The notes under the pieces: generated by a model | Seen by the model: only the letters and a program-made list of their open reading frames with translations | Told to the model about the DNA's origin: nothing | Database searches by the model: none | Shown: positions 11,657 to 22,628 of the stretch, one piece after another | Layout: every line of letters begins with the position of its first letter | Numbering within the stretch: position 1 is the stretch's first letter | NCBI GenBank assembly: GCA_012064385.1 | Contig: QRDG01000351.1 | Location: 254,928 to 318,927 of the forward strand | DNA: 64,000 nucleotides | Source of the DNA: Puccinellia tenuiflora | Lineage: Eukaryota; Streptophyta; Magnoliopsida; Poales; Poaceae | Direction: 5' to 3' | Position numbers and translations under genes: made by a program

Positions 11657-14600
11657 TCAGGGGTAGAACTTGCGCAGGTGCTGGATGTTCCAGGGGTTGG
11701 CGATGGGAATGCCGTCGTCTGTCTCGAGTCGCGCGGAGCCAGGCCTGGCGATGTGCACGACCCTGTAGGGTCCTTCCCACATTGGCGAGAGCTTGTGGAG
11801 GCCTGCCCTGGAGAGGATTCTCCTCAGGACAAGGTCTCCTGCTTCGAGAGTGCGCGGGCGGATGTGGCGGCTGTGGTAGAGACGGAGGTCTTCCTGGTAC
11901 CTTGCCGCTCTCAGGGCCGCATTGCGGCGGAGCCCCTCGAGCAGCAGCAGGTCGTCGTTGCGGAGTTCGTCCAGCTCAGCCTCCTTGAAGGCCAAGACTC
12001 GTGGAGAGCCATGGGTGATCTCGCTGGGGAGAATGGCTTCAGCGCCAAAGACGAGGGAGAACGGCGTCTCGCCAGTGGGCTTCATTGGCGTGGTGCGGAT
12101 GGACCAGAGCACCGAGGGGAGCTCATCGATCCAGTGCTTGCCGCTGGCCTTGAGGCGGTTGAAGCTTCTCGTCTTGAGGCCCTTGAGCACCTCGGTGTTG
12201 GCTCGCTCAGCCTGCCCGTTGCTTCGTGGGTGAGCCACCGAGGCGTAGCAGATTTGGGCGCCGAGGCTGCCGCAGTAGGACTTGAAGGCGCCGCTGATGA
12301 ATTGCGAGCCGTTGTCGGTGATGATGCGGTTGGGCACACCAAAGCGGCAGACCAAGCTCCTGATGAACTTTACCGCTGATTTCGCCGGGATGGTGCGCAC
12401 GGGTTCCACCTGAGGCCACTTGGTGAACTTGTCGATGGCAACGTAGAGGTAGCGGTAGCACCCGAGCGCTCGTGGGAAAGGTCCCAGGAGGTCCATCCCC
12501 CAGACCGCGAACGGCCAGGAGAGCGGGATAGTTTGGAGTCCTTGCGCGGGCTGGTGAATTTACTTGGCGTGGAATTGGCAGGTGTCGCAGGACTGGACGA
12601 TTGCGGCTGCATCTTGAAGCACTGAAGGACAGTAGAAGCCACTCCGGAAGACCTTGCCTGCGAGGGTGCGTGAGGATGAATGGTGGCAACACTCTCCGCT
12701 GTGGATGTCGTTGATGAGCTGGCGGCCTTCCTGGGCAGGGACGCACCGCAACGCAACCCCATTGGGGTGCTTATGGTACAAGTCTCCGTCGTGGACGCAG
12801 TAGGACTTAGCCTGGCGAGCAACCCTCTCGGCCTCTGCATCATCTTCGGGAAGGACTCGATTTTGCAAGTAGCTCTTGATCTCGTCGATCCAACCAGTGT
12901 CTTGGCGTACCAGGGTCATCAGCAGGCGATCGCCTGAGGGCAGCCCGCAGTTTGGTGCTCCACTTGATGGGGCTGGTGGGAGATCCTCATTGATGCTCAT
13001 GTTGACTGCTGGTTGCTTGACCGAGGCCCTGGCGAGTCTCTCCTCGAACACTCCAGGCTTCTGAGCTTCCCTTCTTGCCACTCGCCTGGCGATTTCATCT
13101 GCTTCTTGGTTTTCCCCTCGCGGGATAAGCTTGAGCTCCATGCCCCTGAAGTGCTTCTCGAGTTTGCGTACCTCTTCAAGGTAGGCTACCATGTAGGTGT
13201 CCTTAGGCGTGTAGCTCTTGTTGGAGAAGTTGACGAGGAGCTGAGAGTCGCCCTTGATGAGGATGCGCTTGATGCCGAGGGCAATGGCAGCTCTGAGCCC
13301 AGCGAGGAGGCCTTCGTATTCACCAATGTTGTTGGAGACCTTGTCGCTGTCCTTGAAGCACAACTGGACGGCGTAGTAGAGCTTGTCGCCTGTTGGTGAG
13401 GTTAGGATAGCACCAGCCCCTGCACTCCGGGCCGCGAAGGCGCCGTCGAAGTGCATGGTCCAGTGGCTGGGCTCTGTCCCTCCTGAGGCTGTAGCTTCCT
13501 CCTCTTGAGGCTCTTCTTCACGTGTGTCCATCCATTCAGCCATGAAATCAGCCAGCGCCCTGCTCTTGATGACCCTTGTGGTGTCAAACTCCTGCTCGAA
13601 GGGTTGCAGCTCGATGCCCCAGCTTGCGACGCGATCTGTTGCATTTGGGTTGCGTAGGACTTGCTCCAGGGGGTACGAGGTGACCACCTTGATGGGGTGA
13701 CCCTGGAAGTAGTGGCGCAGCTTCCTGGAGGCGATGAGGAGCGAGAAAAGGAGCTTCTGCTGCATGGGGTAGCGCTCGCGAGCATCCCGCAGCACTGTGC
13801 TGACGAAGTACACGGGATGCTCGACGAGGGTGGTTGTTGACGTGGCAGCGGTTGGCTCCTCTCGAGGCTCGGTGGAGTCCTTGTCGAGGTTCTCTTGAGG
13901 CCCCACTTGTAGAGGCTCGCCATGAGGCTGGAGGCTTGACGAGGCTGCTTCCTTGTCGTGGAGTTCTGGGCTTGGCGAGGCGGGGCTCTGCTTGGCGAGG
14001 ACTGGCTCTTCCCTTTCAGCCACCAAGATCGCACTTGCCGTCCGAGGAGTGGCTGCAAGATATAGCTTCAGAAGCTCACGAGGGCGTGGGGCAACCATGA
14101 TGGGTGGGCTCGCCAGATACTTCTTCAGGTCCTCGAAGGCCTTTGCCGCTTCAGGGGTCCACTTGAAAGGACCGGACCTCTTCATGATCTTGAAAAAGGG
14201 GAGCGCCCTCTCGCCAAACCTGGAGATGAACCGGCCAAGGCTGGCCATACATCCCGCTAAGCGCTGCATGTCCTTGAGGCGACGAGGAGGCTGCATCTCT
14301 TCTATGGCCCTGATCTTGTCGGGGTTTGCTTCGATGCCACGATGGGACACCAGGAACCCGAGGAGTTTGCCTGAAGGGACCCCGAAGACGCACTTGGCTG
14401 GGTTTAGCTTGATGTTTACCTTGCGCAGGTTGGCAAAGGTCTCCTCGAGGTCCTTGATGAGCGTGTCCTTCTCGCGGGTCTTGACCACGATGTCATCGAC
14501 GTAGGCCTCTGCATTCCTTCCCATTTGAGCCCCCAAGGCGATCCTCATGAGGCGCTGGAAAGTGGCACCGGCATTTTTCAGGCCGAAAGGCATGCAGATG

Positions 14601-15085
14601 TAGCAAAACACACCACAAGGGGTGAGAAATGCTGTCTTCTCCTCGTCCTCCTTTGCTATCTTGATCTGGTGATAGCCTGAGAAGGCATCCAGAAAACAGA
14701 GGAGTTCGCAGCCGGCGGTGGAGTCCACGATCTGGTCGATCCTCGGGAGGGGATAGGGGTCCTTGGGGAAAGCTTTGTTGAGGTCGGTGAAGTCGATGCA
14801 GAGGCGGCTTCCTCCGGTGTGCTTGGGGACGACCACACCATTGGCGAGCCAAGTGGGATGGACAACTTCTTTGATGATGCTAGCTTTCTTCAACTTCTCT
14901 ACTTCTTGAACGATGAAGTCTTGCTTCTCTGGCGCCTGGCGCCGCGCCTTTTGCTTCACGGGGCGTGCGTTTGGACACACGGCTAGGTGGTGCTCGATCA
15001 CCTCCCTCGGTACTCCGGACATATCTGACGGTGTCCATGCGAACATGCCAGAGTTTGCCCTGAGGAAGGCGACGAGCGCGCTTTC
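11657..15085 (-). pseudogene. Element B pol: RT, RNase H, integrase
   Basis: One frame from 15085 to 11657, broken only by a TAA at 12560-12562. RT comes first, with LPRIDQIVDSTAG, FLDAFSGYHQI and the YVDD catalytic box near 14492-14503. Then come the tether, RNase H (MHFDGAF, EYEGLLAGL, GDSQLL) and integrase with an HHCC zinc finger (end CDTCQF) and a DDE core (MDLLGPFP, ITDNGSQF, RSNGQAERAN). The C-terminus, IANPWNIQHLRKFYP, is typical of Tat integrases. The TAA falls where the family has Gln (CAA), so one C-to-T change explains it. The product would copy and insert the element; here it is inactive unless the stop is read through. Confidence 0.9.
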
Positions 15086-15088
15086 CTA
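15086..15088 (-). other. In-frame amber codon at protease/RT boundary (element B)
   Basis: The reading frame is K, stop, E S A L V A F L R. The TAG is followed by GAA AGC GCG CTC. Element C has the same codons here, and element G has A, stop, E G A L V E F L. Confidence 0.9.
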
Positions 15089-17471
15089 TTTGGGAGGCAA
15101 GTTGGCGCCGATGGTGACGCTAGCCCCCGAGCCGTTTGCCTCAAGAGGCACCTACTTTGTCGCGGCCTTCTCCTGAGAGAACAGTTGCTTCTTCTTGGCG
15201 GGGGGCCTCGGGAGGGGTTCCTCATCCTCGTCAGTGGGGGACGCCACCGCGGCAGCTTTGTAGGCCGCTTGCGCAGCGTATAGGGTGGCTGAGACCATGC
15301 CGCAGATGACGATGGTGCCACCCGAGCCAGGAAGCTTGACGAGGTTGTAGGCGTGGTGGGTCACTGCCATGAACTTTGCGAGGGCGGGGTAGCCGAGGAT
15401 GGCGTTGTAGGGGCAGGCCGATGTGCGTGATGTCGAAGTCGATCAGCTCGGTGCGGTAGTTGGCTTGCGTCCCGAAGGTGACGGCGAGCCTCACTTGCCC
15501 CAAAGGGGTCGTGAGACCCTCTGTCACCCCCGAGAAGGACCTGGTGGGCATGAGCCGCTCGTAAGGCACCTGAAGCTTCTCGAAGGTCTCGACAGAGATG
15601 ACGTTGAGGCCTGCACCCCCATCGATGAGCGTCTTAGAGACTGCGATGTTGTTGATGGTGGGGGTGCAGACTAGCGGGATGGTGCCAACAGTCGAAGTGC
15701 ACTTGGGGTGGTCGCTGGAGTCGAAGGTGATGAGGTACTAGGACCACTTGAGGGGCATGGAGGCCTCAACCCCGGGAAGCGATGCCGCGACCTCGCGAGC
15801 GAGTTGCTTGAAGTGGCGGTTGGAGCTGGGGGCCTGAGCCCTGCCGAGGATGCAAGCGGCCCCGCGAGGCACCTGGTAGCCCTCAGGAGTCTCAGCAGGG
15901 AGGTTGTCGTTCGCGGGCTAGACAGCGTTGGCTTGAGGGTTCTGCTGGTAGTTGTCGTCGTAGTTGTTGTTGTTCCAGCGTCGCCCCCCGCGGCCGCCGC
16001 GACCCTACTGCCGCTCGCGAGCCTCGCGAAGCCTCTTGAGGTCGTAGCAGTCCTCGGTGGCGTGGGAATGCCTGTTGTGGTAGATGTAGAAAGGGCGATC
16101 ATCTTTCTTCTCGGGGCCCGCAGCTGGGGCGGCAGCGCGAGGCTGCTTGGCGTCAGGTTCAGCTGCGAGGACCGCAGTGGTCTTGCGCTTCTCGGTGGAT
16201 TTCTTCTTCTTGGATCCCTCGGCAGGGTCCCCTGGCTCGTTCTTGACGAACAAACGGCCCTCCTCAGCCTTGGCGCACTTGTCCGCCAGGTCAAAGAGCT
16301 TGATGACGGTGGTGATGTTGTCGTGGATGCCAAGCTTCTCGAGCATCCGCATGTCCCTGACTCCAGCCTGGAAGGCCGAAATGACCTGCGCGTCGGTGGC
16401 GTTGGGGATCTTGTTGCGCACCTGGCTGAAGCGCTGGATGTACTTGCGGAGGGTCTCGCCAGGCTTCTGGCGCACGCCGCGGAGGTCGTTGTACGTGAGG
16501 CCGCGCTCGTACGTGCCCTTGAAGTTCGCGACGAAGCACCGGCAGAGATCCTCCCAGGTGTTGATGGACTCAGCGGGGAAGTTCGTGAGACACGAGGACG
16601 CGGAGTCCTTGAGGGCCATGGGGAACCAGTTCGCCATGACTCTGTCGTCGCCCCCCGCGGCCTGGATGGCCAAAGTGTAGAGCTGCAGGAACTCCAGGGG
16701 GTTGTTCTTGCCGTCGTAGCGCGGAGGAAGATCCGGCTTGAACTTGACTGGCCAGACGACGCGACGGAGGCTGCGAGTGAACGCGGCCATCATGCCGTAA
16801 GTGGCCATGCCTTTGGCGAGGGTGGCGCGGAGGTGGCGCCCCGCGGTGGCGACGTCCTGGACGGCGCGGTTGTGGCGATTCTGCCCGCGCTCGATGCTCA
16901 CGCGTGCATCCTCGGGGGCTCGCTGCACGATTTGGCAGTCATGCGGCGATGAAGCGTGTGATGCAGCGCAGTTGTCGCGAGGAGGAGCCCCCGCTGGTAG
17001 AGCTGGAGCGGGCGCGGGATGAAGAGGGGGTGCAGGAGGTGCGCCGTGCGCCACGTCCCCCACGCGCGCAGAGGGAACCATCGAATGAGATGGTGCAGGA
17101 GCGGCGACGCGAGCGGCCCCGACGAGCTTGGAGAGGTGGTTGAGCCAAGCTTCTTGAGCCTCCGGTGTGGGACGGTACTGCAGTAGCTCCTGCGCCATGA
17201 GAAGCGCAGTTGCCGGGCTGGGTGCAGGGCGGCCCAGCGAGGAGGCAGCGCGGTCCCGCGACGGGTGCAGGGAGGAAGATTCCTCTTCGCTGAGGTCGTC
17301 CTCAGTGTGGTCGTCGTCGTTGTCCTCTGGATGCTCGACGCGGGGCTCGGGGTCGGCGCGGCACTCCGGAGCAGCGCTTCCGCGCGGGCGGCCGCGTGGG
17401 TTGCCAGCGGGAGCGGTGGCGGCGCTGGCCGTCCGGCGAGCGAGACGTTCGGCGCGAGAAATGCCGGCCAT
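15089..17471 (-). pseudogene. Element B gag-protease
   Basis: Starts with MAGISRAERLARR at 17471. The first 120 residues are low-complexity and acidic. The gag core follows (WPVKFKPDLPPRYDG, FLQLYTLAIQAAGGDD, KPGETLRKYIQRFSQ), then a basic stretch and a His/Cys segment (FYIYHNRHSHATEDCYDLK) in place of a clear CCHC knuckle. The protease has the active-site triplet in LIDGGAGLNVIS. The frame carries amber codons at 16005, 15918, 15738 and 15152, each where Gln is plausible. A one-base insertion at a G run near 15410-15413 (plus strand) shifts the protease frame between GLP and the expected YNAILGYPALAKF. The gene is therefore dead in this copy. Confidence 0.88.
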
Positions 17472-17500
17472 GGCTGTGTCGAGGTTGAAGATGCGCCTCA

Positions 17501-17520
17501 GCCCCCTACCAGGCGTGCCA
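17501..17520 (-). other. Primer binding site candidate, element B
   Basis: On the minus strand, TGGCACGCCTGGTAGGGGGC starts 3 nt after the LTR end. Element C has TGGCGTGCCAGGTAGGGGG at the same place. I do not assign the tRNA. Confidence 0.75.
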
Positions 17521-17523
17521 AAA

Positions 17524-18516
17524 TGTCAGAGATCTGTCCCAAGAACTGGGTGCGTCTCACTAGGTAACGAGTAAGTGGCTGAACACGGAATCAAACGACC
17601 CTCAACGTGCCTCGGCGACGGTGCTCGCTGAGATCGCTGTGGGACGGCACTGCAGAGATGAACACACGGTGCTTACCCAGGTTCAGGGCCCTCTTGGAGA
17701 GGTAAAACCCCTACGTCCTGCCTTGGTTGTATTGCACTTTTTGGAGAGGTTACAGTACAAAGAGAGCTTCGGGAGCTCGAGGTGGCTAACACCGATCTCG
17801 GAACCCTAGATCTCGAACCCTAACCTCTGGAGAAGCAAACCAATCTTCGAACCCTTTGCCCGAACGTGCTCCCCCTCCTTTTATAGGTGTCTTGGACCTC
17901 TTCCCCCAAATATCTTGGCGGGAAGGGTTACCACATGGCGACGAAGGAGGAGGCCGGGTGCACGGTAAAGGGGGAGGCCATGGACGCGGTCCATGGCAGG
18001 CGAGCGGCGTCACCAAAGCTGGAAAAGCCACCGTCCAGCCAGGACGATGGGCTGGCGCTGCTGGGGCTCGGGAGGCGCCCCACGGTGACGTTGCCCTTGG
18101 AGCGTAGCTGCAGACGGTCCCCTTATCACTGGAATGGCAAGTCTCGTTGTCCACTTTGCTTGGTGCTGCTTGTTGACCGCTTTATACACGAGAACGGCAT
18201 CTGCAGTGTCGTCGTCACCGCGCGCAGACGCGCGCGTCACTCTGCAGCGGGCGCAGAGCCCATGTGCGCTCTATCGCGGAGACAGAGCTTTCTTCATGGG
18301 GAAGGAACCCCGTGAGGTTGGAGGCCTCGCCGAGCCTTTTGGCTTGATCCTCTCGAGGCATCCGAGATGCCCTCTTGAGGAGAGGCCCCTCGCGAGGGGT
18401 AAACCCTCGCGAGGCTCGCCAGGCTTGGAGAGCCTGGTCCTTAGCAAAATCTTCTGAAGAATGTCGTGGGCCCTGACAGGCCGGCCCGTGGTACCCCGGT
18501 TTCGACGGTACCGACA
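17524..18516 (-). repeat. Element B 5' LTR (993 bp)
   Basis: On the minus strand it starts TGTCGGTACC (from 18516) and ends CTCTGACA (at 17524). These are TG/CA ends with a TGTC/GACA inverted repeat. A minus-strand TATAAAAG box is at 17878-17885, near the middle of the LTR. Confidence 0.87.
17878..17885 (-). promoter_or_regulatory. TATA box of element B LTR
   Basis: TATAAAAG on the minus strand. Element C has the same octamer in the matching position (25338-25345). Confidence 0.6.
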
Positions 18517-19088
18517 CAGGTCGATGGTATATTGACTCCAAGCGAGATGTTATGCCTAAATGCTAGATGCTGATGGAAGAACTTATCTGTTTTCCTGTCG
18601 CGCCTCCGGCCCATCCAGTACTTCCCGGGTGTTGAACTCCTGCCGTGTCCCGCCGCCCAATCCTGCCCCGGGAAGGAGCTACGCACAACAAACTTTTAGA
18701 AGGAAAATAATGGACCCTCTTTCCTATCATGCTAGCGTGTTATCCGAAGCAAAACGCAAGCACAGTTGGTAGTACATTTCTGTGGTGAGGTGCGTTTCAC
18801 CACAGCACTGCCCGATTCCCCTTTCCGCGGCAGTACGGCATGATCGGGCGGCGGTGCCTTTGCCTGAGAGGCCACTCGCGGTGCTTCTACCCGTCTGCCA
18901 CCGGCACATACCAGCCCCCTGCTTACGGGTTGCTAAGGATAACACGCTTCCATGGAAGGATTGAGGCTCACGGGAATTGAAATAACTTATCTTTTATTCT
19001 CCTGGCGCCGATTCTTACACCCTATTACAGAACACTAGCCCCCCGGGCGTGCTTTAACGGATCCGATGTTTGCGATTCATGTTCGTAA
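18517..19088 (-). other. 3' region of element C, non-coding
   Basis: Between the integrase stop and the element B insertion. It contains two inverted repeats: CTGTGGTGA/TCACCACAG (18780-18788 and 18797-18805) and GCCCGAT/ATCGGGC (18810-18816 and 18843-18849). No ORF is convincing. Confidence 0.65.
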
Positions 19089-22000
19089 TCAGGGGTAGAA
19101 ATTTCGAAGATTCTCGATATTCCAGGCGTTGCCTTCCGGCCGGCCTTGCTCGTCCTCAAGGTACACTGTTCCGGGTTTCAGGGTATGTGTCACCCGGAAG
19201 GGTCCTTCCCACTTTGATGACATTTTGTTCAGGCCTTGCATGCTTTGCCTCTTGCGGAGTACCATGTCTCCGGGTTGCAGCTCCCGCGAGCGAACATGAC
19301 GACTGTGGTATCGGCGGAGTCCTTGCTGGTACCAAGCTGACCGTAAGGAGGCCCGGCACCTACTCTCTTCCAGCAGGTTTATGTCATCGATCCTTCGCTC
19401 TTCTTGCGTGTTTTCATCATATGCGAGCACTCGGGGTGATCCGTACTTGAGTTCTGATGGCAGGACAGCTTCTGCTCCGTAGACGAGGAAGAAGGGTGTC
19501 TCTCCAGTGGCTCTGCTTGGTGTTGTTCTGAGTGACCACAGTACACTTGGCAGGTGATTAATCCAGTTTTTTCCCTTGTTCTCCAGCTTGTCAAAGGCTT
19601 TGGTCTTCAATCCCTTGAGAACTTCTGCATTTGCTTGCTCTACTTGACCGTTGCATCTTTGGTAGGACACCGAGGCAAAACACACCTTGATGCCCATTTC
19701 TTCGCAGAAGTTGAGGAAGGCTTTGCTTGTGAACTGAGTGCCATTATCGGTGATGATTCTGTTTGGTACTCCGAATCGGTAGATTATTCCTTCAATGAAC
19801 TTGATGGCGGCCTGAGCCGTCTGATGTGGAACTGGCATTACTTCCACCCACTTTGTGAACTTGTCAATTGCCACGAATAGGAACTCGTGACCTCCCACAG
19901 ACTTTGGTATCTTACCGACGATGTCCAGCCCCCAGACCGCGAACGGCCAGGAGATTGGTATCGGCTGCAACGCTTGAGCTTGCTGGTGCATGTTCTTGGC
20001 GTAGTACTGGCAAGCTTCGCAGGTCTTGACTAGCTGCTCCGCGTCATGAAGCACCGCTGGCCAGTAGAACCCTTGGCGGAAAACCTTCCCCGCCAAAGAT
20101 CTTGAAGCCACATGACTTGAGCATATCCCTTCGTGTATGTCCCTCAGTAGTTCTCGGCCTTGTTCTTGCGATATGCATCGTAGCTTGACTCCGTTTTCGC
20201 GCCGTCGGTAGAGCTCGCCGTCGATTAGGACGTAGAGCTTTGCCCGTCGGGCCACTTGCTCGGCTTCGTGGTTGTCCTCCGGAAGGACGTGCTCCACCAT
20301 GTACTTGATGATGTCCTGGGCCCAGGGCGGGTGGGTCCGTTCCACCAGCAGTACCTCCTGGCTAGAAGGAAGCAGAGCTTCTTCGACCGCGGGCACTGCC
20401 GGGTCTTGGGCTTCCGGGCTGGCTACTCGTGTTGTCGGTGTAGAAGGGTTGCCAGCCTCCTTTGTCGTTGAAGAACTTGGCTTCAGCCTCTCGGGAGAGA
20501 CTAAAGGTCGCTTGAGCACCTCGATGTAGATCCCGGGAGGTACCGGTTCTCGCTTGGACGCCAGTTGCGATAGCTCATCCGCAGGTGTGTTTTCCTCCCG
20601 CGGCACGTAAGCAGCTCTGAAGCTACTGAAGCGCCGCTGGAGTTTCCACACTTCTTCGACGTATGGCGCCATCTGAGGACAGGCGTACTCCTTGTTGACT
20701 TGCTTGATGACTAGCTGAGAGTCACCCTTGATGATGATCTTGCCGATGCCGAGGCCGATGGTAGCACGAAGTCCCGCGAGCAGACCTTCGTACTCCGTCG
20801 TGTTGTTGGAGATGCTTCCTTGACAGTGCATTTGGATGACGTATTTCAAGCGTTCACCGGTTGGTGAGGTGAGGACGACCCCGGTGCCTCCTTGCCCCTT
20901 GGTGTAGGAGCCATCGAAGTGCATGGTCCAGGTGTCGGGATCCTCCTTCCCGGGAAGGCTCGTCTCCTCCTCCGAGTTGTCGATCGCCGTCTCTGTCCAC
21001 TCGGCTGTGAAGTCAGCCAGTGCTTGGCTCTTGATGTTGTCCGTGTGCTCGAACTTGAGCCCGAAGCCCTGGAGTTCCATGTCCCACGTCGAGATGCGTC
21101 CGGTGGCCAGCGGGTTCACCAGAGGACTCCCTAGGTTGTACTTGGACACCACCGTGATTGGGTGCCCCTCGAAGTATGGCCTCATCTTGCGGGAGGCGAT
21201 GAGGATCGCCAGCAGCAGCTTCTGCATCATGGGGCACCGCTCCCGGGCGTCGCGCAGCACTGAGCTGATGAAGTAGCCCGGGTGCTGCACCTTACGGGTC
21301 GCCGACCCCTTGACGGGTTCGGCGTCTTCCACGTCCTCGTTGCTCCGGGGTGTTGTCGAAGTAGCCCTCGGCTGCGTCGCCTTGGAGTGTGCTCCTTCGT
21401 GCTCAACGCGTGGTTCGATGATGACGGGAGGGGGCGGGGTGCTGGGATCTTCGAACCCCTGAACACCTGGCCGCCCCTTCTTGCTTGTTTGCCCCGGGAA
21501 CAGGTCCCCGAGACGCTTGCCCTAGCCTGGCTTCTTTGGAGATGCGTCACGCTCGGCCACCAGTACGGCGCTGATCACTTGGTTAGTGGCCGCGATGTAC
21601 AGCAGTAGGGCCTCCTTCTCCTTTGGGGCCACGAGGACGGGTGGCGAAGCGAGGTAGCTCTTGAGTGATTGGAGAGCTTCCTTAGCCTCGGGGTTCCACT
21701 CCACGGGGCCCGATTTCTTGAGCAACTTGAAGAACGGCAAAGCCTGCTCTCCAAGCCTTGAGATGAAGCGCCCGAGTGCAGTGATGCACCCGTTGAGGCG
21801 CTGCACGTCCTTGACTCGCCGGGGCGCTTCCATTCGTTCGATGGCCTTGATTTTGTCGGGGTTCGCCTCAATCCCCCGGTGGGAGATCAGGAAACCCAAC
21901 AGCTTGCCAGACGGGACCCCGAACACGCACTTGTCGGGGCTGAGCTTGAAGTTGACCCGGTGAAGGTTGTCGAAAGTCTCGTGAAGGTCCTGGACGAGGG

Positions 22001-22625
22001 AGTCCTGGAACCTTGTCCTGACCACGATGTCGTCGATGTAGGCTTCAACGTTGCGGCCCAGCTGAGTCCCAAGGCACGCTTGCATCGTGCGCTGGAAGGT
22101 AGCGCCAGCGTTCCGGAGGCCGAAAGGCATCCGGGTGTAGCAGTAGTAGCCCTTGGCGGTGATGAAGGCCGTCTTCTCCTGGTCCTCGACCGCCATCAGG
22201 ATCTGGTGGTACCCGGAGAAGGCATCCAGGAAACACAGTGACTCGCAACCGGCTGTGGAGTCCACGATCTGATCGATGCGCGGTAGAGGGAATGGGTCCT
22301 TGGGGCAGGCCTTGTTCTGGTCTGTGAAGTTGACGCAGAGTCGCAGCTTAGAGGAATTCGGCTTTGGCACCACCACTGGGTTGGCCACCCAGGTGGGATG
22401 AGGCACCACCTTGATGACGCCGGCTTCCAGTAGCTTGTCGGTCTCGGAGACGATGAACTCCAACTTTTCCTTGCTCTGCTTCCGCAGAACTTGCTTCACG
22501 GGGCGGGCGTCCGTGTTCACCGCCAGCTTGTGCTCGATCACCTCCCTTGGTACACCGGGTAAACCTGACGCTTCCCATGCGAAGACGTCAGAATTTTCCC
22601 GAAGGAAGGCGACGAGCGCGCTTTC
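19089..22625 (-). pseudogene. Element C pol: RT, RNase H, integrase
   Basis: One frame from the codon after the amber at 22626 to the stop at 19089, with a single further TAG at 21522-21524 in the RT/RNase H linker. RT has VNFTDQNKACPKDPFPLPR, FLDAFSGYHQI and YIDD. RNase H has MHFDGSYTKGQGG and KGDSQLVIKQV. Integrase has the zinc finger (CEACQYYAKN), DIVGKIPKSVGG, ITDNGTQF, RCNGQVEQAN and ends NAWNIENLRNFYP. The linker TAG again fits a lost CAG. Apart from that codon all catalytic blocks look intact. Confidence 0.9.
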
Positions 22626-22628
22626 CTA
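22626..22628 (-). other. In-frame amber codon at protease/RT boundary (element C)
   Basis: The frame is A D K, stop, E S A L V A F L R. The upstream gag-protease frame (at least 707 codons) and downstream pol frame are both open and in the same phase, so one codon separates them. Downstream bases are GAA AGC GCG CTC, as in element B. Confidence 0.93.

Larger units (their letters stand above)
9057..18516 (-). mobile_element. Element B: Tat-lineage Ty3/gypsy retrotransposon, cut by the LARD
   Basis: Read on the minus strand the order is 5' LTR (18516-17524), primer site, gag, protease, RT, RNase H, integrase, a 1.2-kb spacer, then a long ORF on the opposite strand. An antisense ORF between integrase and the 3' LTR is a known trait of the Tat lineage (Grande, RIRE2 and Retand types). 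The LARD is inserted at 9056/9057, so the rest of the antisense ORF and the 3' LTR should lie left of the window. B itself interrupts the 3' region of element C; the base run CAGGT at 18517-18521 is the predicted right target duplication. Confidence 0.9.

Noticed and set aside
11462..12379. 305-codon plus-strand ORF
   Set aside because: Antisense shadow of element B integrase, which has all catalytic motifs.
15708..16952. 414-codon plus-strand ORF
   Set aside because: Antisense shadow of element B gag-protease; composition only.
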